A model generated the notes under the pieces. The model saw only the letters and a program-made list of their open reading frames with translations. It searched no databases and had not been told where the DNA came from. From Gorsachius magnificus (taxonomy: Eukaryota; Chordata; Aves; Pelecaniformes; Ardeidae), in NCBI GenBank assembly GCA_034008185.1, contig CM067089.1, forward strand, positions 23,594,213-23,658,212: a stretch of 64,000 nucleotides of DNA, in the 5' to 3' direction. Shown here one piece after another: positions 1 through 11,600 of the stretch (within the stretch, counting starts at the first letter, position 1; every line of letters begins with the position of its first letter). The translations under genes were made by a program, and so were the position numbers.

Positions 1-3000
1 TGTTCAGAAGCAGGCATCACACTGGATTGAAAGCAGCTTTTGAAATGGTAAGCAACAAAACCAAATCCCTTTGAGGAATATTTTGCATTAAAGATGGCTT
101 TAAATTTGCAGTGAAAGATTCCAGCACCAGCCATATTCTGAGAACAATGTGTGCTCTCTCTCCGCCAGCCCCTGTGCCTGGCTTGCTGGCTCTGTAGTGA
201 ATTTGTTACTGCCCTAAGGGAGTATTAGATAATGAAGAGCTCCGAGTTTTCCTTTCGCTTCATGCCTGGGCTCATCCTAATGTGTGTAAAGCAGGCTTAG
301 TTTGCAGACTTTCCTTCTCAGCCTCATTCCCCTCCTATTTTCCAGCAACCCAGCAACGTTTTTTTATAAAGGAGCACTTCCAGTTGCCTCTCTTAAAACA
401 AGCTTATTGAATCCATCACCTTCTTTAGAGTGTTTCAGAGACTAAAATGAGGTTCCCAGCTTTCAAACACACCCAAGTGCTTTTACTGCACCAGGTGACT
501 GCATCACGAAGCATCAGAAAACAGGCACCCCACAGAGTGATAACTACTCGAGTACCTGCTCCAGTCCAGCTCTGCGCTACAGGTGGCACTTCATCCTGCT
601 AGAAGAAATCTTCAGCAGGGTCCAGGTGTGAGGAACGGGGTAGGAGAGACACACATCTATACACATAAGTGGTAACACCAGGCTGAACGGGAGCTCATGC
701 AACCGGACCTTAACTGTGGTTTCAGGCAAATGGCTGCATCCACTCAAGAAATGCCTCTGACATGTTATAACATTTTACTGAGCGCATAAAATGGTTGTTT
801 CGCAATGAAAGACAGCAGTGGGGTTAATGTCTTTTTGTTGTATTTCACCTAAGGGGAACATACTTGATCCATCATTTCCGGATGGTTTAAAACAATGGAG
901 AACATTTTTATTGAAAGATCATTTGTTTTTTTTTAGTAATTTCTTTCAAATCATTGAAGCAGAAAAACCACATAGGACGCTGCCTGACAATTCCAGCAGT
1001 GAGGTAAGACCCAAGATTCCTGGAGTAAGCAGCAGGTCAAACTTTGACAGGTTACTTCAGCTCTGTGTTGGCTAAACACTCCTGTCAACACATAGCTTTT
1101 CATTATCTCTTTGGGATTCTTGAACTGAATGGCCTATAGAAAGGCCAGTTCCTAACACAACATGGAAAAAAATTTCACTGCAATTTTAGCTAACCTGAAA
1201 CACATGACATCGCTTAAGCAGAGACCACCGCCCTTCCTCATCCTTTATGAGCTGAAGCTGGGGAATGAAGAGAGAGGGCAGAGAAGGGAACTGAAAATTG
1301 TGTCTCCTCTTCCACATAGCCACATTGTAGAGGGAAGGTTTTAGACAGCAGGAGCTGCATCTACACAGTTACTTACAAAGCAGCCTAACCATCTGACTAC
1401 ACTCGTTACTGCAAGAGGAAAAACAAAGACCCTTAAGAGAAGAGGCCCTGTGATTAGTTTCTGGTCATGTTCCAGGCCAAGCTCTTGCTTCCTACATCTG
1501 CAGTGTTTGGCCACGTTGCAGAAGCATCCGTTGTACTATCAGCATGAACTTGACTGGTTAATTAAGAACATTTTTAAAGGCCCAAATTCTGTTCAGTATG
1601 CCTTGACCAGGAGAATGGCAGCTACATCTCAGCTCAAGGATCAAGAAATTTCTTAATGACCAGAAAATCCTCAGTGTTCCAAGTGAATCTTATTTCCCAA
1701 GGAACTAAAAAATGGAAGTCAAACATACTGTTAACCAAAGGGTCATCTTTAGCTAGTTTGCGGTGAAAGGAAAAAGAACATCTATAACAATTTCCAATTT
1801 CTAAGCTTTCAAATTGCTCAATATTAACTTAACCGAACTAGCTTCGCTCTTGAGATGCAAATGAGAATTTAGATTGCTGTGTGACAGACCACTAGAAAAT
1901 GCAGTTGCATTAGTCCTCAGGGAACATAAAAGACATCATCTGATTTTTAAAATGTTCTATCTGTAATGGCTCTAATCTTTACCATTATTTCGTCAGTTAC
2001 CAATATTGCTGGTATCTGTTTATCTTCCAGTCAGGTACCCAAGACATAAAGTGACTACAAAGGGTCAAGGGAGTATCTATTTATAGTGCAGTGTGAGCAG
2101 TAGCCTAGGTGAAGGCGTGCAGCTATAACCAGCTTCCTTGTACTGTTCAAGTGCATTTGTGAGCCACCAGCCCCTCACAGGGCAGATTTCATCCTCTTCC
2201 AGTGCATTTCAGAACCTGAATTTAACCCAGCAGCGAGGTTAGATGCAGAGACATCCTATCAGGAAGTGAAAGGGAGAGCAGAGGGAGGAGGAGGAGAAGG
2301 AACTAACAGAGAGCTTAATGAGCAAGGAACACAGCAGACATATCAGTGCGAGATACAAGCCCTGCCAACTCCGCTTAGTGCGCTGCCCAATACCGTCACT
2401 GAAGAGCAGCTCCTGCATCCTCCTCTCAAAGCATCATCCTTGCAGATGATGACTGGTTAGCAAGCAGCCAAATAACAAGGCATGAAAGAAAATGTTTTCT
2501 TGTAGCAAACCAGGAAACAATTAGATAAGGTATAGCAAAGATAAGCACAAAGATTCAAATTCCTACCTTTAAAAGTGAAATCCTCAAGTGAAGTTACTCT
2601 TTCAAAAGGGGTCTGACAGTCAGCAACTCAAGGGAAGAGATGGAGCCAAAGGGAAAGCAAGAAAGCCTGAGAGCTGCCCTTCACAAAAATCATATATAAA
2701 GTGAGCTGGCCTTTCTGGAGAGGGGCAGCTGGGCTGCACAGTTGGTAAATAGCTGAACCATTATTAGTAGCAGTGGCTGCCTTCCCTTCACTCAGCGTTG
2801 CCAAAATCTCTCACATCATTTTATGAACCTAAGGATGCTGGAATTTTAAGTGCAGACAAATGGAAAAATGTAAATAAATTCATGCTAAAAAAGAGCACAT
2901 CACTGCTGAGCATAATCACCATTAACCACCAGGCTGGTATAACACACTACAGCTACAGGTGGGTGGTGGGCAAAGCATAGTCCCACATGAACAGTCCAAA

Positions 3001-3229
3001 AGCGCAGCCCTCTTCTCCCCAGAAACTACCCTGCCTTGCAGCTCCTCTCTGAAAAGGTTCCACGTCACTCCCCGAAATCCCAGGAACAATGAGAGGGAAG
3101 TAAGGAAGACGGTGTGCAGAGAAAGGCAGAGAAGCATGGTCCAGTACTCAGATTATTGTGGCACACGGCAGATTTGAGATGCTCCTTCAGGGTGGGGATA
3201 CAGCTCCATTCCTCCCTCCTCTTACACAC
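1..3229. other. Non-coding stretch, nothing identified
   Basis: Unique-looking AT-rich DNA. Open frames do not exceed 85 codons. No repeat family, exon or RNA gene is recognised. A TATATAAA word at 2694-2701 is isolated. Confidence 0.6.
1855..1862 (+). promoter_or_regulatory. Isolated POU octamer (ATGCAAAT)
   Basis: An exact ATGCAAAT, flanked on the left by an AT-rich stretch with CAATATTAACTTAACC. A single motif is weak evidence for regulation. Confidence 0.15.
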
Positions 3230-3510
3230 TGTGCATCTCATCATGGCAGGGCGTTGAACTCCGTTTGGACGGCAGACAATGGGATCTGGCAGCCGTTCAA
3301 AGGCATTTCTAGCGAAGTGCCTGAACAAGCTCGCTGCCGGCACAGGCAGACCGGGATGCAGAGCACCCCGCTTTCCTCCCCTTCGCCCCCCAGGCTGCAG
3401 GGGCAGGTGCTGCACCACGGGCAGTCAGTTCTCCTTTTGTTCCAGTGGCAAGAGGATCAAGGAGGAAACCGAAAATGTACCGCCACGGAGAACAGCAGCA
3501 CCTAAACCCA
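3230..3510. other. GC-rich, CpG-containing patch
   Basis: Moderately CpG-dense sequence (around 3255-3400 and 3470-3490) lies next to the purine-rich tract. Short open frames on both strands (115 codons plus, 117 codons minus) reflect the GC content; neither resembles a known family. It could be regulatory or a decayed repeat. Confidence 0.3.
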
Positions 3511-3519
3511 CATCAATAA

Positions 3520-3621
3520 GGTAGAGGGAGGCAGGGAGTGGGGCGGGAAGAGGAGGGGGGGAGAGAGAAGAGAGAGGCAGGCAGGGAGAGGGAGGGCAAG
3601 GGGGGAGAGGGGAGGAAGGGA
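3520..3621 (+). repeat. Purine-rich, G-run-rich tract
   Basis: About 100 bp almost entirely of G and A, with several runs of three to seven G. Four or more G-runs lie within short loops, for example around 3539-3561 and 3599-3620. The plus strand could form G-quadruplexes, and the purine/pyrimidine asymmetry would also favour triplex DNA. Together with the patch on its left (3230-3500, with scattered CpG) it forms the most GC-rich part of the first 8 kb. Confidence 0.8.
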
Positions 3622-3826
3622 GCCCACAGACAGCAGTGCCTGGCACCCTGACAGCTTGCTGCCAGAGTTCGCCTTCTGAAGCTGTCACAGGTTTATGGAT
3701 GCCTCCAGACTGACAAGCTGACAAGATGAGGGAAACTACACTCACCAAATGTATTCAGCAGCAGTAAATTGCTTCTCTTGCCCTAATGCGGCTCGCAGTT
3801 TCACTCAGTGAACTGATCTCATTATC

Positions 3827-3843
3827 GGGGGGGAGGGGGGGGG
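3827..3843 (+). repeat. G-run (G7-A-G9)
   Basis: Seven G, one A, nine G. A G-quadruplex-capable run about 200 bp downstream of the purine-rich tract. Confidence 0.9.
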
Positions 3844-6800
3844 CGAAGGCAAACCAACCCAGCAGCACACCAGCTAAGTGTACTCAGACACTGTTATTGC
3901 AATCTGGAGACTGGAATAAATCTGCAGAGGGACAAGAAAAATCAGCTTCTTGTGCACCACTAATAAAAATAAACATGTTAAAAGAAGAAATACATAAATC
4001 TGAGATTATGTTCTGTCCCTATCTAAGCGTGTTTGGTTGCAGTGGTGGTGGTGGTAGCTAAACTATCTTTATACCCCTGAAAGACTGGCATAAGAGGGGT
4101 TCTCTACTTTAAAACATAATAGAAAAGGGTGTCCTAGAGGAGCGGAGAGGCAGGCAGGAAAGGAGGTGCTTCTGACCACAGCAGCATACTCTGCTTCTCT
4201 TTGAAGATGCAAAGCCCTAGGTATGCTCAGAGTTGTATCCTTTCCCAGCCAGGGTTTGGGAGGAGTGGTTTTTCAGACAGGATGACACACTAGCACACAT
4301 CTCTAGAGGAGTTATTTTAACAGGAGCTGACAGCACACAGCAAACACTTCTGTAATAAGACAGTGAAAACTTAATGCAATGGAACATTACAGGGTATTAG
4401 AGAGCGCTCTGAAAGGGGCCTGAATCTCAGTGATTCAGGTGCTCTCTCTGTTATAAAGCAAACAAAGCACCTCCTTAAAATTTTATCCCGACAATAACAA
4501 GCTAAAAACTAAAAATCAGAAACAAGGCATGGAAGTATTTCAGAAAGAAAAGCACAGAGACATTATGATATTTATTGCTAAGCAGTGAATAAAAGATGAG
4601 GTGCTGAGGGATAAGGATTACACACATGAAATTAGTGCTGCTGTCCTAATCAATCAACAGAAGTTAAACAAATGTTGTGTACCTTTGAAAAATGTGGTTT
4701 CCACACCTAACAAAGGAGACAACTCTCTGTTCTACCTCTTGTTAATAAAAAAAAAAACAACAAACCAACAAATCTTCTCACATACATGTCATGCTACAAT
4801 GCAGCACTGCAAGTTTGCAAGCCTCTGTGAGCTGCACATGAATGATGCTGACAAAAATTTTCATTTATACATACCCTAAACCCATAAAATTTCTGGCTTC
4901 CAGCTCCCATCTATGCCAGTAAACAAACCCCTTCCATTCAAGCTGCAGTACACAAAAAGCAGATGTTGGAAATCTCTCGATACTCCGCCAATCACAAAGA
5001 CGGCAGAAAAATCCTGACTCCACACAACAAAGGGCTGATTTTTAGAATAATCAAGATTTTCATGATGACATTCACTTAATAACATTTTTCTCCAGTCTCC
5101 GGTGTTTTATAGAGATTCAGGTTTATTGGACACTTGCTGGTAGTCTTTTTAAACTTATTCTCTAAGAAAATGTTAAAGAGAAGAATTACTGCTGCTCCAT
5201 GTATATGAAGACATTTAACTTTTGCTCACTGCCTAAAGTCAAAACTTGAGTACTCTCTCAAAGGCCAGATTTCCTCTCCTCCATCCTCCCTAACCAAACC
5301 TCCCACACTTTCCCACTCCCCCCCCCAACTCCCAGAACTATTCCACACTGTCCCCCAGATCAATGTCAAGCAGAAAAAAAATTAGGTCAATTGCTGTTAG
5401 GCATCATTTAGAGGCAAGTACATCAACTATGTCCTCATGCTAGCAGGTAGTCATAGTGAGATCTCAGTGATATTTTCCTAAACAGTCAGTCTTAACTACC
5501 CTGCATGACGCAAGCTGTAGTTCTGCTGAATATCAATTCGTGCCGACTGTTTCCAAAGAGCCCTGGAAATAAAGGGAGAAATGCTGGGTGTTGCTTCCAG
5601 TTAAGAGACAGCCTCTACCGCTGCACATTGTAAGTATGGCCTCCCTTTCCCAGACAGCTTCCCCTGTCATGAAGACTGGAATAACCATGTAGGTGTCTCT
5701 GTAACATTCCCTGCGCTGGCTATGATATACAATAAGGTCTTTCTGACACCATTACGTGATCTTTGTATTCACTACTCAATGTATTTTAATCATCGTAGTG
5801 AGAGCAGAGGCACAGCTGCAGAATTATACAACACCAGAGCAGAGGTTTTCCACCAGGACCAGCAGACTATTTCTGAGGGGTCCAAGGAAAGGTTATGAAG
5901 AAAATCAAGCCAATCATCGGTAGCTTTAATTCACCATAGAGGTGTCAATATCTTTATTAGACAATTTTTGTAGATCTGTGAATTAAAACAGATTTTAAAA
6001 GTAGCTTTTGTTAGAGTAATGCCCAGGAAAATGAAAGCAAACTCAAAATGTCTAGTCATGATTCAGATACAAGTCTCTCTTCTGTCACTGGCTGAAATCA
6101 CGTGCCCGCTGCAGCATTTCTGGGCCAGCCTGTATCTTTCCTCTACTTCTAATACTCATAATCGGGAAAACCCATCTGAAAACCAGAACCAAGTATTCGG
6201 AGAAAGAAAGGGGCCCCTTCAGAGTAAGAATGGCAGTTGTTAAAAAAAAATTAACGTATTAGCAGTATTTCCTCCTTATCGGGTTCATACTGTGAACGGC
6301 ATCATTTCCAGGACGTTGGTTAGACCCAAACCTCTTGCTGTGCTTTGTATCAGAGCTTAAAAGGGTATATGGTATCAAGGTAAATATGTTTGAATTACGT
6401 AGCCTTATCTTGTAAATAATGCAATCTTGAGAAGTTAAATAAAAAGGGAGCAAAATCCAACTGTCCAAGCAAATATGCTGACAGACCTATACTGAAATCC
6501 TGGCTTCATACCCCAAAAGACACCCAATAATCCTCTCTGATGTCTCTCATTTATTGGGCTATATTACAAGGTGTTTACTTGGACCTTTACAATGACTTTA
6601 AATGGCTAGGCAAAACACATTTTTCATGCCCTGCCAGGTCAGAAAGACATGGGGCTTTTCTGTAATATGTTTTCCAAAATACCTCAGGTTTAAGATGCTA
6701 TTTATACTAACTGCACTTGAGAAACAGATGGGGCCTAAATGGTTCTGGGACTACCAAGACATAGCAAGATACCTGTTTGTTTAGTTTACATTCTTTGAAA

Positions 6801-8124
6801 AATTTTCTTGATCAAGCCTTATTTGTAACCACCATGGCACGATAGCATCTATAGTGCTATCCCTGAACAATTCTTAATCTCCAGACAGAAACATATAACA
6901 AATCTAGCACGGTTTGCAGTAATGTGCCAAACAAGAACTTCTCACCCAGTTTTTGAGTCTCACCCGCACACCAGTCTCCTCTGTGCACCGATCCTGTCCC
7001 CCAGGGCTCTGCCCACTGTTTCACTGATTCACTTTGCTTTACCACATTTTACAGGTAGAGGCAACACAGCATATGCTGTAGCCAGTCCTGTAAATCTTAA
7101 AACGCTGGCTGAAGCCAGTGAAGACCAAACATGTTTCTGTGTAAATTTCACTGGAAAAATACTAGCAAAGAAAGATCAGTATTGAGGTACTTTAATACTG
7201 TACTAAGTACGTGAAAAAAATTAGATTTCTTTTGAGTTCCTCCATCCTTTCTCACCCAAATATTGAGAACAGATCTAGATTACCTTAGCTCTTCTCAAAA
7301 TGATACTTGGACACAAAGCAGATTTTCTGGGGATCACTTAGGCAGGAGGGAAAACTTCTAATTCTCTTTAGCAGCCACAGAAGGTTTGGAGAAGGTTTAA
7401 GGATGCATTTAACCCATCCAGTACCTGTTTGTTAACAGAGGAACACCTTCCTGTCCTGAATTTCCCCTTTAAATGAGGTTAAGAGAGAAGCACTCCACAG
7501 CACATGGAAGGCTACAATTAAACTCAGCAACAGCTTATTGGTGTAACAAGCCATGTGAACATTGCCAGGCAGGGATTGAGAGGGTTGAGAAAGGAGGTGG
7601 ACCCTGTGGACTTGTGTAGCTACAATCTGTTCAACTCCAATAAACTCATTTTATTTGCAGAGATTTTGGTAAATTTCTAGCTGGCTTGAATGTTTATGTC
7701 GTCACTGGTGAAATTTACCCTACCTGAAATTCAACTGAAGACAGCTATGTCATATTATCCTTTTTTTTGGCCTGCCACTGAAATAGAAAACAAGAATGGT
7801 TCTTGAGAAGGTCTAGATGTAGTTGACTTTGGGATTAAGGGGAAAAAAAACCCAAACAAAAAACACTATAAGGCTTGTATTCCTAAAAACATACCTCTGT
7901 GTCAAGAGACAAGTGAGGCATCATCCACCCTGTTTGGAATGAAGTGCTTATCTGAGGGATGACAATTACTGGGGCCAGAATAAGCATGTGAGGTAAAACC
8001 CTTTTCTTCCTCTTCAGTGAAACAAAGGAGCTCTGTTACAGGTACCAGTCACATCATTAGAACTTGTGAGAGATGACAGCACACAGAGTAAGCAACCTTT
8101 CATCTGTCCCACTAAGGACCTGGA
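3844..8124. other. Non-coding stretch, nothing identified
   Basis: Unique AT-rich DNA with short open frames only (up to about 90 codons). Contains small poly(A) and poly(C) runs (for example near 4747 and 5320) but no recognised element. Confidence 0.6.
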
Positions 8125-8640
8125 GGTGTCAGGACCCTGAGGGCACCATCAGCCCTTAATGGCACAAACCCGTCTCAGGTGGGACCTCCACGCACCCCCT
8201 CTGCCTATGGCCCAGCATCCCCATTTAAGTTCAGGCCTGGGCCCTCAGTCTTTGCTGTAGGTGAACCTGTCTGCAGCCATGCCTCTGGCCCTGTCTCCTG
8301 GACTGACTTAGGCTATAGGTAGCTTGTCTCCTGGAAAGACCCCTCATATATACGCTTGTACTTGTCCTGTCTTGGGCCCCCTCTCCTGGGTGGACTTTGG
8401 ACCCAATGCTATAGCTTTGTCTCCAGCCTTGTCTTTTAAGCTCCTGGATGGAGCCTCATAGTTCCATCTTGCCCGGGACTGTCAGTAGACCCTGTTAGCA
8501 GCACCTGCCTCTGCCTGCCATGCTCGGACCCTGTGGGACTGTGCCCCATCGGTGAGGGGACTGCCGGCCTTGGGGTCACCCTTGCCTCCTGGCTTGCCTC
8601 AGCTCCCAGCCCTCGCTGTGTCCTGAGAAGTGGCTGGTGC
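8125..8640 (+). repeat. GC-rich dispersed repeat, copy A (family not identified)
   Basis: A GC-rich block in AT-rich surroundings, rich in CTCCTGG, GTCTCC and GCCTG words. It shares ordered matches with the reverse complement of 27285-27690: an identical 12-mer CAGGCCTGGGCC (8232-8243), GGGACTGTCAGT (8475-8486) and a near-identical 16-mer beginning GTGGGACTG (8533-8548). The last two blocks are 58 bp apart in both copies. Between the first two blocks copy A is about 88 bp longer. It carries GCTATAG-type words about 96 bp apart (8312 and 8408), so it may contain an internal duplication. It could be an LTR, a LINE 5' region or a non-autonomous element. No target-site duplication or terminal repeat could be fixed, and the ends are approximate. 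Confidence 0.75.
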
Positions 8641-11600
8641 ATAGTAGTTGCAGGAAAATGTTTAAAAATCAATGGAAACAATATTCATCTCTTGTAACTG
8701 GTGACTGGACAGGTCCTTTCTGGGAAGCCCTCCAAGTTGTCCATAATCACAACCTAAGTTGATTTCCAAGCCTTTAAGCATGGCCTTAGGACAGATCTTG
8801 GCAGTTTGGTGAGGGCCTTAGCCCAGTAATGGATCAAACAGCTTTAATGCCAGATACAGAAAATATAATCTGAGAGACTAATACAGTATTGTAATATATA
8901 ATATATAAGCACATGAATCATTTTATGGAAGAAGGTAAAAGAAAGGAAGAACCTGTGTTTGCATTTATAGGAGAAAACTTAATGGTAATGTGCTACTTTC
9001 CTTCTTCTGTGTTTTTCCCAAGTAAAAAAAAAAAAAAAAAAGCTCTTGATGTATTGAACACAGCAGTCCCCAAACATAAGATTATATTCATTTAAAATGC
9101 ATGGTGAGAAGGGTGAAAAGGGCCAAAGTTAAGCTATTCAATTGACCAATAGGTGATACATTCAGAAGAGAGGAATGTGCCCCTGCCAGAGCACCCTAAG
9201 TCGTGCCCCTCTGCTTTGTAATTAATTTTTTGTTTCTGTTCAGCTGTGCTCACATTTCTTATCTCACAGATCTCCAAAGCCCACTTAGGAAAAAAATAAG
9301 CTTATATGGAGGAAAGGATAATGAGGTTAATAGGCGTTGCTATGAAGGTTGCTGGCCTTACATAGTCTTTACACTTAGTAGTGCCTACAGTTTGAGACAG
9401 TTATTTCATTTTTGTATTCATCTTTAATACTCAACAGGCTCATCTTCAGCAACAGCCAAATCTTAAAAATTATGTAAATAGTAACTGGCAAAAATCCACC
9501 ACTAACTTGCCAGTTCTCTTGAACTTCAGTCCAATAAACTAATTAAAATGTTTAAGACCAAATCCTGTCCAAGCACTAGAATTAATCTCTGTTGTATAAA
9601 TGTGGCATGATGTCATGAAGACAGGCCATCTAAGTAAACCAGCATATTTCTGGAGATGTTTCAATGACAGGACCTCACTAATATGATTAGATCAGTTCCA
9701 CAAGCTTCAGAGGAACTGGTTACTATAACCTGCCCCAGACAAGGAGATGAAGAACTGGTGAATGCAAAGAAATACCTGCTAGACAAGTCCTTGTTAGAAC
9801 CAACTGACAGAATAAAATAGACAAAGTAGGAACCAGAAAAAGATGAAACATAATAGAAGAGAAAAGGAGTTATTTGTCCCTCGACTTCTGCTATGACTGA
9901 ATAGAGTTGAAATATCTCACAGATAAATAAAGGCTTTTAGGAAAATAAGGGTTTCTTGAAAAGTAAGATGTGGCTCGCTCTCTTTTTCTGTAATTTAACT
10001 GTGGGGTATTATTGGCGTAGGCCTCTCATTGCAGGAAACATTAAAACATTACTAACCAGTAAGTGCATATTGCTAAGTATGAACTAATCATGGGTTAGCA
10101 CAAGAAAAGCCCCAAAGTCCGATTTTAAATTAGTAACAATAACTTACAGTTTCCAATAACTCTGTTTTCATGACAGTGAAACGGTTCTGCATGGCCTATC
10201 TGGCTATATATTCTACTGCATGGTCCCTCTCCACCTGCTATAATTTTTGCACTTTTGCTGGTTTCCTAGCCTTTGTGTCAATGAAATCAAAGGTGCAGTG
10301 GCAATTTACCCTGGCTGTGCCTGAAATCCAACATTCTTCTCCCTTTGCTGTTCTAGTCATGTTGTCACATATACACTGACATTAGTAGAATATATGAAGC
10401 ATTCCATTAGTATTTTCACTCTCTCACTGGTGATAAATATTTACAAATTTCTCATGTGAAAATTATACCAAGTGTCTCTGGAATTATACAACTATTCAAG
10501 CTGGACAGAATGCTAATGTGGTCATTACACTCATTCTACTCCAGCACAAATTTTTGTTTAATTTATTCGGTTTCTGCTCTTAAGTTTGCAAAAGTAGCCC
10601 TGGCTTCTATTACCACTCTACTCCTCACAACAATCTATTGCAAGTACAGAAAGCCTTTATCACGTGTTTCAAGTTATTTTTGCTCCTTTACTAGTCTCTG
10701 CAAATCACACCTGCAAAATTGACAACAAGAAGTTTACAGGAGACAAGATTTACTATTTGAATCACACTGGAAGAATGAGCTATGAAAACAGGGGCACACC
10801 AATTACATAGGTCCTGCCTCTTTTCCAACCCTCCGAAATCCTTTTATCCGACTAACGCCCGAGGACCCTTGTCAATGTGCCTCCAGAAAACTCAGGGTGA
10901 GGGTTGAGAGAAAGAGAGAGCATAGAGCCGCACTGTCAGTGGGGCTGGGAAAGCGGCTGCCAAAAGAAAGTGGGGAGTTGCATGGAGACTGGCCCTGGAA
11001 GAAATCTTTCATTTTGGCCACAGTAGCAAACTTGTCTATGGCTTCCCAGGAAAATTAGTGTTAAAGTTCAGCTTCTGGTTGACAGACAGAGGAAGTTTAG
11101 AGCTGTAGCACGTGTAAGGCTCAAAGAGTCTGAAGTCCTTGTTTCAGCATGTCCACCTTTCCTCACCACCTGAGTTTCTGTACGCTGGAACTCAGCATTA
11201 AGTACTAGCTCCCGCAGTTTCCTTCTTATTAACCCAGTCGACTTGCATAAGGAATGCGCCATTCCATCCTCCCTTTTTTGCCCTCTGATTTTCTGCACAG
11301 CTGAAGCCATAACGGGCTGTTCGTATAAAGCAATCTGAGGTATCTGTATAACTGAGAACACTCTTCAGGCATAAAAAAATATTTCAACCAGACTTGTCCA
11401 GCACACACACAAACCCAAATAATCTCTGGTCTTTCCAAGCAAAGAATCTAGGAACCTTTCAATGGAGGCAAGACTTGACCACATCATCCCTCTTCTACTG
11501 CGCTGACTGTAGGAACTTCCACTCTTAAGAGAGGATGGGTCTTTTCACAAGTACTGCAGCACCTGAAATCCATAAATGTCACAGGAGCCTGAAACTCTGC

